Assembly: GCA_023250155.1 (NCBI GenBank)
Contig: JAHFBG010000002.1
Coordinates: 186,001-250,000, forward strand
Source: Candidatus Melainabacteria bacterium
Lineage (GTDB): Bacteria > Cyanobacteriota > Vampirovibrionia > 2-02-FULL-35-15
Reading direction: 5' to 3'
DNA length: 64,000 nt
Shown: one piece after another, positions 1 through 9,415 of the stretch
How positions within the stretch are numbered: the first letter of the stretch is position 1
How the letters are laid out: each line of letters opens with the position of its first letter
Position numbers and translations under genes: made by a program
Notes under the pieces: generated by a model
The model's database searches: none
Told to the model about the DNA's origin: nothing
What the model saw: the letters and a program-made list of their open reading frames with translations, nothing else

Positions 1-3000
1 TCACCAAAATCCCACTTATAGATTATGTTTGTAGGTGGTTTATTGTCTCTTATTTGAATCTCTGAATGAAATTGAATATTTATATTTCCATCTTCATTAT
101 ATTCAAAAGCCTGACTGTTTGTATTTTCAAAACCTGCATGAATAAGGAGCATTTGAGTAGGCTGTATTACTTGTATTGATTCACTTTGAGTAGTGTCAGA
201 ATTGTTAGCATTGTCAAATGCTTCAAGTCTGGCATAGTATGTTCCAGGATTTGTAATGACTCCTGTTAAAAATGTTTTTCCACCGTTTAATATTTGATTG
301 TCTTTTATTGATAAATCTTCTTTGTCAATAAGCTCATTTGAAATACTATCTTTATATTTAAACAATTGCCAAGTGTTCTTTTCAGGGTTTGTTTTATCAA
401 GTGCTCCTGTAAAATTACTTAATTCATCATTTGGATCATAGCTTTTATCAATAAATGTAGTTTTGAAAGGTGCATTACCCTGGTAGCTATAGTTCTCTGT
501 ATCTACTTTTGCTATGGCTATCGGAGGCAGATCTTTGTATACATAAACTAACTCAGGCTTACTTTCTCCAATGAATAATCCATCTTTAAAAACCTTTACT
601 TTAATTTCAAACAATTTAAATTTTGTATTGGAATCAAGTTTATATTTGTGTTTTTCAACTACACTTGTACCTTTATATTCAAAAGACTTTTCAACATCTT
701 CAAAGTCAATGGCAATTTTTGTATTGGAATTGTTTAAGATGTTTCCTCTTAGATCTGCACTTACTAAAAGATCTTGGTTTTCCTGAGTGATACTAATATT
801 GTTTGTAGTGTAAGCAGCACTTATCATAAGGATGGGAATGGCATTGTCATTTATATAAAATGTTTTGTAATGAGATGTAGGTATATTGTTCAATCTGTTA
901 TCAAAATCATTTTTATCTTTAACCGTTTTATTTATAAGATCGTTAAATAGTTTAATGACTTCTATGTTTGAGTAATCAGAAGAGTTTGCATTAATATTTT
1001 TTCTTCCTAATGTAGAAATAATATGATAATTGCCTTTTGGTAAGTCATAAGGCAGTGTGAATGAAGTGTTGAATTCTAGTGGATTGAAAAGATTGTAGTT
1101 TACTTTTCCAGTGCTATATGGATTTATGATTACATTTCCTTTATCATCAAACACTCCAACATAAGCCACATCACTAGGTGTAAAGCCATCTTCAGATATA
1201 AGAGAAATATCCAATTTTCCATATGGTCCATTTATTCCATAAGGAATAAACTCATAGTTAGGAGTTAGTTTTAAAATTTTAAGAGGTGATTTTAATCCAA
1301 TGGCATAGTCTTCAGATTTTATTTTTGATTGATTGTTGAAAATAACTAGATTTAAATATATTTGATTTTCAAGGAGTTCTAAATCTTTTGGCAATGTTAC
1401 TTTTATCTTATTCTTAGAAATGAGAGATGTTTCAAGCTGTTTGCCTTTATAAATTACGTTTGGAGCTGTCCCAAAATCTTTTCCTGAAATTGTTAGAGTT
1501 CTGTCAGTTTCATTTAGTGGATAAATGCTTTGTGGCTCAATAGAAGTAATGAGTGGTTTTGTAGTATTTGTAAAATTAAACTTTATGTTGTCGAGTATAA
1601 AAATTGTTTGATTGGAAATGTCTGGCAAAGAGAGTTTAATAGTATGACTGCCCACAGGTAGAGTTCCTACGTTTATATTCCAGTTTTGATTTTCTGTACA
1701 TGCTTTATCTTCTTTATCTTGTTCAAACCTTAGGCATTTTTGATTGTTTATAAGTGATGTTATAAGTGTGTTGTTGTGATAGAGGTTTATCTTTGGATAC
1801 AGTGTGCTATGTATTAGGGAGCCATTTATTTCAAGGTTGAGTGAGCTGTCAGATGATATTGTAAATGGAATAGTGATAGAACCAGCCTCTTTAAAGACAG
1901 TGGAGTCATTTGATATATAAACATTTCCTCCATCTCTTTGCAGTGTTAGGTCATTTCCCAAAATTAGTTTATTTAGATTTTCTAAAGTGTTAAAAAGAAA
2001 ATAACGTTTCTCACTAGCTCTTGGCAGGGTTTTCAACTCTTTATAGTTAGATTCAAGAAAGTTAGAGTTTAAAGATAGTGGTTTTTGAACTTTAATTTTT
2101 GTGATTTTGTTTGTGGCTGTAAACCATGCAGGAACATTAGCAGATAAAGTATTGTTATCTATGTATGCAGTATCAAGTTTTTCAGTATCCCAGTATATGA
2201 CTGTTCCTGGGTTAAACATAGAACCTTTAACTGTAAGGTTGAATGTACCCTGACCGATTGTTACTTCATTTGGGGTTATTGTATCAATTACAGGTGTATA
2301 TTTTTCAATAGGTTCATTTGGTTTAAAATCATTTGAATCAAGCACAAAAGTTTTTTCTATACCAATTGGTTTTCCATCATTGCCTATAGTGCCATATGTG
2401 ATAACAGGCTGATTGATTTGAGTAAGTGCTTCATTGAATATAGAACAATCTCTTCCTGGAGCACATGTAATTGACAAGTATTTTTGAATCTCTTGTGTTT
2501 GTGGACTTTGAGGAGCTGCATTAGATATGTTTACTGATACTCCCCCAAAGTTAGTTTCTGTTACGCCGCCCATAAAACCAATATCTATATATGGAGTGCT
2601 TGAGCTAATGGTCATGACTACTGAAATTGTTGGGGTGATTGTGTTAACTATGTTATTTGTAGATGGTGTTCCAAAGGTGGATGGTGTGCCTGTTTGTTTA
2701 ATTATTGTATAAGTTCTTTCTTTTAAGTTGTTCTCTTTTTTTGCTAGAAATTGTCTTGTTAAAGAATGTGTTTCTCTTGGATCTTTATCTGATGCAAGTA
2801 TTTGTATAAGATTGCTTCTATCGTCAGCATCTATGGAATTAAGCTTATTTATAATGTCGACATTAGATTTTTCAGATGATTCTTTTCCTTCTGTATAAAT
2901 ATTGCTTGATGTTGTTTTTCCACTTCTTATGATTATGTCACTTGATACTAACTCATTTGTAGTGGTTTGACCTAACCAGTTATCTGCTTTATCCTTTGCA

Positions 3001-5822
3001 AAAACTAAGAGTTTATATTTTCCTGGTTTTATATTTGTTGATATATTTATTTCTTTTGTATAGTTAATACTTGACATAGAGTTATCAACTCTATTGTTTC
3101 CTGGTGCTTCCTCAAGAGTTTCTAATATTGTATTTTTATTTTCATCAAGCAATTTATAACCTACTAATTCAATATCAATGTCATCTGTTATATGTGCATT
3201 AAAAAATAATGTTTCTCCGTTTTGTATATTTGGATTTTCAATTGAAAGAGTTATTTTAGGAGGGATGCTGTCAATAGGTTTTTCTTCATCTTTTGAAAAA
3301 CTTATTCCATCTTGGTTTGTATTATTAACAGTTTGTAGTTTGAATATTCTTTCTTTTACTTCTTTGTTTTCTACAATATTGTCTATTCTTTGTTTAGTAA
3401 GATCTTCGTTAGAAAGTATTTTAATTGTATTTGTAAGAGCAATGCTTTTAAAACCTCTATTGTCCTCAATGATTAGTTTTGCATTATAATCCCCTTGTGT
3501 TTTATAAATATGTTCAGGACTAGTTTCATTAGATGTTTCCCCATCCCCAAAATTCCATAAGTATGAAGTGATTTCACCATTTGGTTTTGGGTCAAACGAT
3601 CCACTTGCATCAAATTTAACTTTCAATGAATTGATTGATGTTACTTTTGCAATTGCAATAGGCTCTTGCCCTGGGCTTATTGTAATGGTTTCACCAAATG
3701 CTTTTGTACTTCTTCCATCTTCAGTTTTTATCTCAAGAACTGGTATGTATTGTCCCGGTGTAGTAAATGTATAAGAGAACTCTTCACTGTTAGTAGTCAA
3801 GAGATTACTATTTATAGCTTCAGAATTATTTGTTAAATTACCATCCTTATCTAATTGATGAGCTATCCATGACCATGAGTAATAGATCATTTGGTTTTTA
3901 TGTGGATCATAACTATTTTTAGCTGATAGTTTTATCATGGCTTCATTAGCTATTCCAAGTTTTACTGACTCAAAAGTTGAAATGATACCAACAGGTCCAT
4001 TGTTTTCACTGACTAAAATAGTTTTAGTATTTATCTTTTTTGTTCTGCCATCTTTTGTTTTTACTATTAATGTCGGCAAATATGCACCTGGAATATTATA
4101 TGTGTGAGTAGGATTTAATTCTGTAGAATATGGTGATCTATCTCCAAAATCCCATTCTGTTGATACAGCCTCACCATTAAAATCTCTTGAACCATTGGAA
4201 TTGAATTGAATTTCTAAAGGTGCATTGCCGCTTGTTTTATCTGTAGTGGCACTTGCTATGGGATCTGGTTTTAAAACAGTTATTAATTCTGTTTTTTCAA
4301 TTGTTTTATTTCTATTATCAGTTATTTTTAAAGTAGCAGTATAACTTCCTGCTTGTGTAAATGTATAACTAAACTCTTTTTCTTCTGTTTTAAATATTTC
4401 TTCATTGTTGTCAGATTTAATTGTCCATTTATAGCTTGTGATTGAACCATCTTTATCGTAGCTTTCTTTGCTTGATAAATTGATTTTTAATTGTGGTTTA
4501 AAATCTAATTCTTCTTGAACTAGCATTAAGTATCCAGTATTTTGTGAAATATTTATTATTGGAATCGGTGATTCATTAGGACCTGGATAGTTAATGGGTT
4601 CTAGATATTTGATTGATGACACTCCAAAAGAATCTGTAACTGTAATTTTTGGAATATAGTTACCTTTGTTTGAATATTTATGAGTAGTTAAGCTTTTAAA
4701 TGAGGAGGTACTATCCCCAAAATCCCAAGTGTATTTAATAGGATCATTCTCTGGATCTTGTGACATTGAAGCATCAAAAGTGACTTCTAAGAAATCATCA
4801 AGTTCTTTAATACTATAAACTGCATCTATAATAGGAGCTTCATCTTTATCTCTAATTTCAACTTCTTTTGTAGTTGTATTAGTTTTTCCATAAGCATTTG
4901 TAATTGTAAGAGTTACTATATACTTCCCTGGCTTTGTATAGCTGTGAGTACAAGCAGGATCTAATGATGTATTGTTATTATCACCAAAATCCCATGAGTA
5001 TTTCAAAGGTTGTTCATAGTATTTTTCTAAAAGATCAAATGAATCTCTAGCATCAAAAATTACTACTTGTGGAGTTATACCAAGAGAAGGAGCTGCTTTA
5101 ATTTTTGCTATTGGTGTGGGATTTATTACCATTACATTAAAACTAGTGCTTATGCCACCATTTGGTGGAGGGTTGCTTACATAGATTTCAAAACTATTTT
5201 CTTTGTTTAAATAATTTGTTGGTATTGTTGCTATTAGTTCATTTGTGGATGTGTATTTTGTTTGGATTTGTAGAGTACCTATTGAAACAATAGAATCTTT
5301 TACAAAGTTTTTTCCTGTAATGGTTATATCAATTGACTTTTCATTGTGTGTTATAGGTAGTAGGTTTGGTGAAACAAGTTCTAAAATAGGAGTCCCATTA
5401 TAAACTTTATAAGAGACATTTTGACTTGTAACTTTATAAAGATCTTTATTATAAGTGTTTAATGAATAGCTAACAGGTTTTGAAAAAAACTTAATTGAAT
5501 TTTTTGTATTAGATAATGAAACACTAACAGGTAGTGAAGCTAGTTTAATAGTGCTAGGAAGTAATGTAGTATTAAAACTTATTGCTTTAGATGATAAGTT
5601 TATTAGCGAATTGTTTTTAGTGATTGTAAAAGAAACAGGCAGTGAACCAGGACTAATAAGGGAAGGTGGATTGTTTGTTGATAGGGCTATAGGAAGAGAG
5701 ACTGCTTGTAATAGGTTTAATTTTTCGTACCCTTCTGAGAAGACAGGAGTAATTAAAACTAAATTCATCAATAAGCTTATGAGGCTATATATGACGAGTA
5801 GTTTATGAATGTATTTTTTCAC
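1..5822 (-). CDS. Giant secreted PKD/TIG multidomain protein, 3' end beyond window
   Basis: The gene enters from the left edge and starts at GTG 5820-5822, preceded by GAGAG about six bases upstream. The frame is shared by every domain motif checked, so I see no frameshift; at least 1,940 residues lie in the window. Residues 1-30 form a signal peptide (KKYIHK then a hydrophobic run ending near FSEG). A TIG/IPT-like domain lies near residues 145-225. Tandem PKD domains follow, with WDFGD or variants near residues 277, 365, 464 (WTIKS), 556, 650 (WSW) and 755 (WNFGD). Further TIG-like domains start near 1180 and 1425, and one more PKD WDFGD sits at the window edge (near 1936). PKD and TIG domains are typical of large surface or adhesive proteins; that role and cell-surface location are inference. 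The similar secreted gene 5855-8161 lies immediately upstream on the same strand. Confidence 0.85.
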   Translation of the reverse strand, partial: MKKYIHKLLVIYSLISLLMNLVLITPVFSEGYEKLNLLQAVSLPIALSTNNPPSLISPGSLPVSFTITKNNSLINLSSKAISFNTTLLPSTIKLASLPVSVSLSNTKNSIKFFSKPVSYSLNTYNKDLYKVTSQNVSYKVYNGTPILELVSPNLLPITHNEKSIDITITGKNFVKDSIVSIGTLQIQTKYTSTNELIATIPTNYLNKENSFEIYVSNPPPNGGISTSFNVMVINPTPIAKIKAAPSLGITPQVVIFDARDSFDLLEKYYEQPLKYSWDFGDNNNTSLDPACTHSYTKPGKYIVTLTITNAYGKTNTTTKEVEIRDKDEAPIIDAVYSIKELDDFLEVTFDASMSQDPENDPIKYTWDFGDSTSSFKSLTTHKYSNKGNYIPKITVTDSFGVSSIKYLEPINYPGPNESPIPIINISQNTGYLMLVQEELDFKPQLKINLSSKESYDKDGSITSYKWTIKSDNNEEIFKTEEKEFSYTFTQAGSYTATLKITDNRNKTIEKTELITVLKPDPIASATTDKTSGNAPLEIQFNSNGSRDFNGEAVSTEWDFGDRSPYSTELNPTHTYNIPGAYLPTLIVKTKDGRTKKINTKTILVSENNGPVGIISTFESVKLGIANEAMIKLSAKNSYDPHKNQMIYYSWSWIAHQLDKDGNLTNNSEAINSNLLTTNSEEFSYTFTTPGQYIPVLEIKTEDGRSTKAFGETITISPGQEPIAIAKVTSINSLKVKFDASGSFDPKPNGEITSYLWNFGDGETSNETSPEHIYKTQGDYNAKLIIEDNRGFKSIALTNTIKILSNEDLTKQRIDNIVENKEVKERIFKLQTVNNTNQDGISFSKDEEKPIDSIPPKITLSIENPNIQNGETLFFNAHITDDIDIELVGYKLLDENKNTILETLEEAPGNNRVDNSMSSINYTKEINISTNIKPGKYKLLVFAKDKADNWLGQTTTNELVSSDIIIRSGKTTSSNIYTEGKESSEKSNVDIINKLNSIDADDRSNLIQILASDKDPRETHSLTRQFLAKKENNLKERTYTIIKQTGTPSTFGTPSTNNIVNTITPTISVVMTISSSTPYIDIGFMGGVTETNFGGVSVNISNAAPQSPQTQEIQKYLSITCAPGRDCSIFNEALTQINQPVITYGTIGNDGKPIGIEKTFVLDSNDFKPNEPIEKYTPVIDTITPNEVTIGQGTFNLTVKGSMFNPGTVIYWDTEKLDTAYIDNNTLSANVPAWFTATNKITKIKVQKPLSLNSNFLESNYKELKTLPRASEKRYFLFNTLENLNKLILGNDLTLQRDGGNVYISNDSTVFKEAGSITIPFTISSDSSLNLEINGSLIHSTLYPKINLYHNNTLITSLINNQKCLRFEQDKEDKACTENQNWNINVGTLPVGSHTIKLSLPDISNQTIFILDNIKFNFTNTTKPLITSIEPQSIYPLNETDRTLTISGKDFGTAPNVIYKGKQLETSLISKNKIKVTLPKDLELLENQIYLNLVIFNNQSKIKSEDYAIGLKSPLKILKLTPNYEFIPYGINGPYGKLDISLISEDGFTPSDVAYVGVFDDKGNVIINPYSTGKVNYNLFNPLEFNTSFTLPYDLPKGNYHIISTLGRKNINANSSDYSNIEVIKLFNDLINKTVKDKNDFDNRLNNIPTSHYKTFYINDNAIPILMISAAYTTNNISITQENQDLLVSADLRGNILNNSNTKIAIDFEDVEKSFEYKGTSVVEKHKYKLDSNTKFKLFEIKVKVFKDGLFIGESKPELVYVYKDLPPIAIAKVDTENYSYQGNAPFKTTFIDKSYDPNDELSNFTGALDKTNPEKNTWQLFKYKDSISNELIDKEDLSIKDNQILNGGKTFLTGVITNPGTYYARLEAFDNANNSDTTQSESIQVIQPTQMLLIHAGFENTNSQAFEYNEDGNINIQFHSEIQIRDNKPPTNIIYKWDFG

Positions 5823-5854
5823 TTTTATCTCTCAGTATAATTGTTGTATTAACC

Positions 5855-8161
5855 TTACTGAATAGCTTCCAAGCGAGCACCCCAGAGATAAACTTTTTGA
5901 TTTGTTGTGTAGTTTAATCCGCCAATAAAAAGTAGTTTATTGTAACCATCCAGGTTTGAATTGCTTGTGATTGAAAACTTTTGCCAGGCTGGTGTTACAG
6001 CAAGAGTGCTATATGAGAGTAAAGGAAGGCTGCTTAATTGATTGTATGAAATCCAATAAGGATAGTTACAACCTACCCAGCTAGTCCAGTAGTATGATTG
6101 GTTTCTGTTTAAGTCAGGGCAGGCAGGACCAATACCAAATGGTACATTTACAGTCCCAGAGTCAGTTCTCATCCAGACACTAAAAATTAGTTTTTTGTCA
6201 GTAACTCCTTGATTATCTAACCAAATTGTATTTTGTCTTGAACCAAAATCTATATAAGTTCCATCACTAATCAAATTATCAGGATCGTTTACGGCATTAA
6301 GTTTTATTTCACCTATGTTTTGGTATCTTTGCCAGCCTGTATTTGAAAAGTTAAATCTTGTAGATAGAGGAAGTAAGTTTCCAGTTTGATTGACAGTGTC
6401 TCTATTGATTTTACTTATTTGTAATTCTGGTAGATATTGACTGGGTTCTATTTTTGGTGCTGTATCTGCGAGGTAAACACCAGGAGCAGGAATGAAAGGA
6501 TCTGTTTCAGCTTTTATGACTTTTGTAGTGCCAGCTTCTATTTTTATAGGAATAAGAGCTTTAGTATTTGCAACTTTTCCATTTGCAAGAGTTTGTGTTG
6601 TTGAATTGTCATTGTTTATAGATAGAAGCTTTATATTAGTACCTTCTGGAATATTTTTAGTACTGACTTCTATATTTTGGTCTCCACTGTATGAATAATC
6701 AAGCGTTAAATCAGGTGTAGAAGTATTGCCTTTTGGATTTACAACTTCTCGATCTCCGATTTTTGTGATTTCAAGATTTGCTATTTTTATTTGTTCAATA
6801 GGTTTATTACTTCGCTGAATGAAGTTTTTAATTTGTAGAATCCTGTTTTGTTCTCCTATGTAGAGATTATTGTATTTATCAGTAAACAATGTAGATGGTG
6901 CTTGTAGTGAAATTGTTTTTAGATCTTTTAACTCATTAAAATTAATAAGCTCTTTTCCGCTACCTGCTACTGTTATGATTAAGCCATTTTCTTTTAAGAT
7001 TTTTCTTATGCTGTTATTTATACTATCAGCGATAAAAACATCACCATTGTTATCTTGGCATAAGGATTTGGTTCCTATTGGTTTTGCATAGGCACTCTTT
7101 GCTAACCCGCCATCTCCAATATCTGTAATGCTTCCTGTGCCATCCCCTATGTATTGTTCATGAGTATATGAACCGTTAGAAAATATTTCTTTATAGGTGA
7201 CAGGATTGTTTGTTAAATCAAAACCTGAAATATAAATATTATTTTCATTATCAAAGATAAGTCCATTGATAGTAGCAAGACGACTATCATCAAAATTTAT
7301 TTTTGTATTGTATCCAAGGTCTATGCTTCTGTTATTTCCTCCAAAGAATTCAATTGTATTTGTTTGTGGTTCAAATCTTAGTACAACAGCTCCTTTGGTT
7401 ACTCCGATAGAAAAAGGCGAAATATCTGAATAGGTAGCATTTCCATATAGATAGATAAAGCCATCATTGTTATTGTAGGTCAGGTTGTTTATAGTAAAGT
7501 TTACGTCGTATAAATATTGACTGCTGAAAGCTCTTTTAAAATAATCATTAATTTTGATAGCTTCTTGAATTGTTCCATCTTTCAATGATGCTTTTAATAT
7601 TCTTGGATTTTGATTTGTAGGTGTATCTTGTGAATCTAAAATAAATAGATTTCCATATTTGTCAATTGTAAAATCGATCAATTTGCTAAGACTAGAGTCA
7701 GAAAACTTTACAGGAGTTTGGTAGTTAGTGATTGTGGAGCTTTTAGGTTTTCCAATCACTTTAGAAACCAAGTTATTTTCCAAGTTTATTTTTCCGATTA
7801 CTTTTAAGAGAGGATCATAAAAGTAAATATTTGCCTCAACAGGATCAAGTTGTAATGATTTAAATCCACCTATATAAGCATCTTCTTTTTTTATTCCATT
7901 TGGATAGAGTGTATAGTATTCACCAGTACCTGTTTTGGTAAAGAGTGAAACTTTGCTGTTTTGTACAGATTGGGCATGAGATGGGAATGTTGCGAAGAAA
8001 ATGATTATTAGTATGAATGTAAGGGAATAAGAAATAGTAAGAAGTGAGGTGAAGGATTGAGGATTGAGCAATGAGGATTGAGAATTGAATTTGTTCTGCT
8101 CATTCCTCAATCCTAATAGCTGATTTCTAAATAACCGATTAATACTTTCATTGATTGACAT
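5855..8161 (-). CDS. Exported beta-propeller (NHL-like) protein with C-terminal beta-sandwich-like region
   Basis: I chose ATG 8159-8161 because AGGAG lies seven bases upstream; a longer frame opens at 8245 but lacks such a site. The product is 768 residues. A hydrophobic segment near residues 45-65 ending in SHAQ looks like a signal peptide with an unusually long n-region, part of which is encoded by heptamer repeats. Degenerate propeller repeats recur through the first 450 residues, for example DKYGNLFILDSQD, DNENNIYISGFD, DNNGDVFIADSINN and DKYNNLYIGEQN, which fit NHL/Teneurin-type blades. The last 200 residues (FNFSNTGWQRY, then VWMRTDSGTV) resemble a carbohydrate-binding-type jelly roll, but I cannot name the family. 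It lies 32 bases upstream of the giant PKD gene on the same strand and is probably cotranscribed. Function: secreted binding protein, inferred only. Confidence 0.8.
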   Translation of the reverse strand: MSINESINRLFRNQLLGLRNEQNKFNSQSSLLNPQSFTSLLTISYSLTFILIIIFFATFPSHAQSVQNSKVSLFTKTGTGEYYTLYPNGIKKEDAYIGGFKSLQLDPVEANIYFYDPLLKVIGKINLENNLVSKVIGKPKSSTITNYQTPVKFSDSSLSKLIDFTIDKYGNLFILDSQDTPTNQNPRILKASLKDGTIQEAIKINDYFKRAFSSQYLYDVNFTINNLTYNNNDGFIYLYGNATYSDISPFSIGVTKGAVVLRFEPQTNTIEFFGGNNRSIDLGYNTKINFDDSRLATINGLIFDNENNIYISGFDLTNNPVTYKEIFSNGSYTHEQYIGDGTGSITDIGDGGLAKSAYAKPIGTKSLCQDNNGDVFIADSINNSIRKILKENGLIITVAGSGKELINFNELKDLKTISLQAPSTLFTDKYNNLYIGEQNRILQIKNFIQRSNKPIEQIKIANLEITKIGDREVVNPKGNTSTPDLTLDYSYSGDQNIEVSTKNIPEGTNIKLLSINNDNSTTQTLANGKVANTKALIPIKIEAGTTKVIKAETDPFIPAPGVYLADTAPKIEPSQYLPELQISKINRDTVNQTGNLLPLSTRFNFSNTGWQRYQNIGEIKLNAVNDPDNLISDGTYIDFGSRQNTIWLDNQGVTDKKLIFSVWMRTDSGTVNVPFGIGPACPDLNRNQSYYWTSWVGCNYPYWISYNQLSSLPLLSYSTLAVTPAWQKFSITSNSNLDGYNKLLFIGGLNYTTNQKVYLWGARLEAIQ
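8052..8086. repeat. Heptamer repeat tract inside the propeller gene
   Basis: Five consecutive 7-bp units read AAGGATT, GAGGATT, GAGCAAT, GAGGATT, GAGAATT. They lie within the coding sequence of the neighbouring minus-strand gene, between its start codon and the hydrophobic core of its signal peptide. The right flank, TTCTGCTCATTCC, also flanks the tract at 15142-15176. Confidence 0.8.
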
Positions 8162-8430
8162 TGAAGAACTCCTTTCAGTGACTTTTGAGCTCCAATAGTT
8201 AATCAAGAAAAGCAAATTTTGAAAATAAGGAAATCTCTCTGACAATTAGTAAAAAGTAAATAAGAATTTTGTTTAAATATATTGATTTATTTACAAATTT
8301 GTTTTGTACTTGAAAAAGTACATTAATTTGTTCAGCGTAAAAAACGCTATTTGTAACCGACAGTTACACAAAAACTTTGTATTATTTTAATTATTGAAGT
8401 GCTAATTTTAAGAAATGTTGAAATGGTTAA

Positions 8431-8458
8431 GAGGATTGAGCAATGAGGATTGAGGATG
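8431..8458. repeat. Intergenic heptamer repeat tract
   Basis: Units read GAGGATT, GAGCAAT, GAGGATT, GAGGATG and then a G-rich run. Bases 8432-8454 are identical to 8060-8082, inside the adjacent propeller gene, so this is a second copy of the same tract 372 bp away. Confidence 0.8.
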
Positions 8459-8550
8459 GAGGGGGGAATATGGAGATACGATATAAGAGGGTGAAGCCAA
8501 GTAAGAACTATTACAATAACCCAGACCTTATTGTTCATATTTAGACCAGG

Positions 8551-8576
8551 TTGTACACTATAAAGAACTTTATAAT
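8551..8576 (+). promoter_or_regulatory. Possible promoter of the 8601 gene
   Basis: TATAAT at 8571-8576 lies 24 bases before the start codon. A TTGTAC at 8551 gives a spacing of only 14, so the -35 element is doubtful. AAGGAAAGGG follows as a ribosome-binding site. Confidence 0.4.
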
Positions 8577-8600
8577 AGTGGTAAGGAAAGGGAATTAAAT

Positions 8601-9047
8601 ATGGCTACTGAAAAAGAATATGAGCTTTTTGTAGAGTACTTACATAGAGGAGTTATGTTGCTTGATAATGAATCGTTTGATGATTTTCATTTTGATATAA
8701 ATATTGATGATGTAAACCATCAGCAATTAGCAGCAATGATTCTTGAAGAGGGTGTAAACGATCAAAACTATTTTAAGAAAATAGAACCTAAGGCAAGTGA
8801 TATTTTAAAAATAGCATTTACTCCAAAAGTAATAAAAGAAGTGTGTACAATACTTGAAAACATTGAAAATCAAAATTTACAGGATAAAGAACTATGTGCT
8901 ACAACTGCTGCTTCACGATTGTTTTTATTAGACTCACAAGCAGAGCACCATCATCTACCTCTTGCTGTAACCCGTTTAATAGAAGATGTTTATTATGAAT
9001 TTGCAGGTGATGTAGATCCTATGACTACTAATGGAAATGAAGCATAG
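8601..9047 (+). CDS. Hypothetical cytoplasmic protein, 148 residues
   Basis: I do not recognise the family. The protein is acidic (many Asp and Glu), has no signal peptide or membrane segment, and looks mostly helical. A small His cluster (AEHHH near residues 114-118) is the only distinctive local feature. The start ATG has AAGGAAAGGG just upstream and a TATAAT box 24 bases before it. The gene is followed after 29 bases by the Rieske ferredoxin and then glyA and the WecA-family gene, so it may head a plus-strand operon of four genes. No function can be assigned. Confidence 0.8.
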   Translation: MATEKEYELFVEYLHRGVMLLDNESFDDFHFDINIDDVNHQQLAAMILEEGVNDQNYFKKIEPKASDILKIAFTPKVIKEVCTILENIENQNLQDKELCATTAASRLFLLDSQAEHHHLPLAVTRLIEDVYYEFAGDVDPMTTNGNEA

Positions 9048-9076
9048 TCTGAAATCGTGTTACAATTTTTCTTGTT

Positions 9077-9409
9077 ATGGAAACTACCTCTAATTCAAAA
9101 GTTAAAGTATGTAATATATCTGAACTTCAACCAGGCCAGACCAAATCACTTAAAGTTAAAGATAAAGATATTGCTATTTTTAATGTAGATGCCAAGCTTT
9201 ATGCCATAGACAATATGTGTATTCATGCAGGTGCGCCATTAAGCGAAGGGTTTATAGATGTAGAAAAATGTCAGGTTACCTGTAATTGGCATTCTTGGGT
9301 TTTTGATTTGTCTACTGGAAAGTGTGTTTCACACCCAAGGCAGGATGTTTTTAGTGGTACTTATCCTGTGCAAGTAGTTGGGGATGAGGTTTTTGTAGAG
9401 GTTAAATAA
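9077..9409 (+). CDS. Rieske-type [2Fe-2S] ferredoxin
   Basis: A 110-residue soluble protein with the two Rieske cluster-ligand motifs: CIHAG (C-x-H near residues 45-47) and CNWHSW (C-x2-H near residues 65-68). The spacing and the short length match stand-alone Rieske ferredoxins of the NirD/BphF-like type rather than a membrane-anchored cytochrome bf subunit, since there is no N-terminal helix. It should act as a small electron carrier in the cytoplasm; the partner oxidoreductase is not visible here. The stop lies six bases before the glyA start, which suggests translational coupling, but there is no obvious metabolic link. Confidence 0.9.
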   Translation: METTSNSKVKVCNISELQPGQTKSLKVKDKDIAIFNVDAKLYAIDNMCIHAGAPLSEGFIDVEKCQVTCNWHSWVFDLSTGKCVSHPRQDVFSGTYPVQVVGDEVFVEVK

Positions 9410-9415
9410 AACAAT

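Larger units (their letters stand above)
8162..8600. other. Intergenic region with divergent promoters and a heptamer tract
   Basis: This 439-base stretch separates the minus-strand propeller gene from the plus-strand gene at 8601. It holds the ribosome-binding site of the former, a heptamer tract at 8431-8458, and a probable promoter near 8551-8576. An open frame on the minus strand at 8347-8538 has no ribosome-binding site and spans the repeat, so I do not call it. Confidence 0.6.

Noticed and set aside
1..5822. Possible frameshifts in the long left-edge gene
   Set aside because: WDFGD-type motifs at 14, 3557, 4154 and 4994 are all in the same frame as the GTG at 5822, so it reads as one continuous gene. 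Plus-strand frames in this stretch are shadows.
7355..7385. GGTTCAAAT word resembling a tRNA T-loop
   Set aside because: No acceptor or anticodon stem around it; it lies in the propeller gene.
8347..8538. Open frame of 63 codons on the minus strand upstream of the propeller gene
   Set aside because: No ribosome-binding site, crosses the heptamer tract, and the composition does not look like neighbouring proteins.
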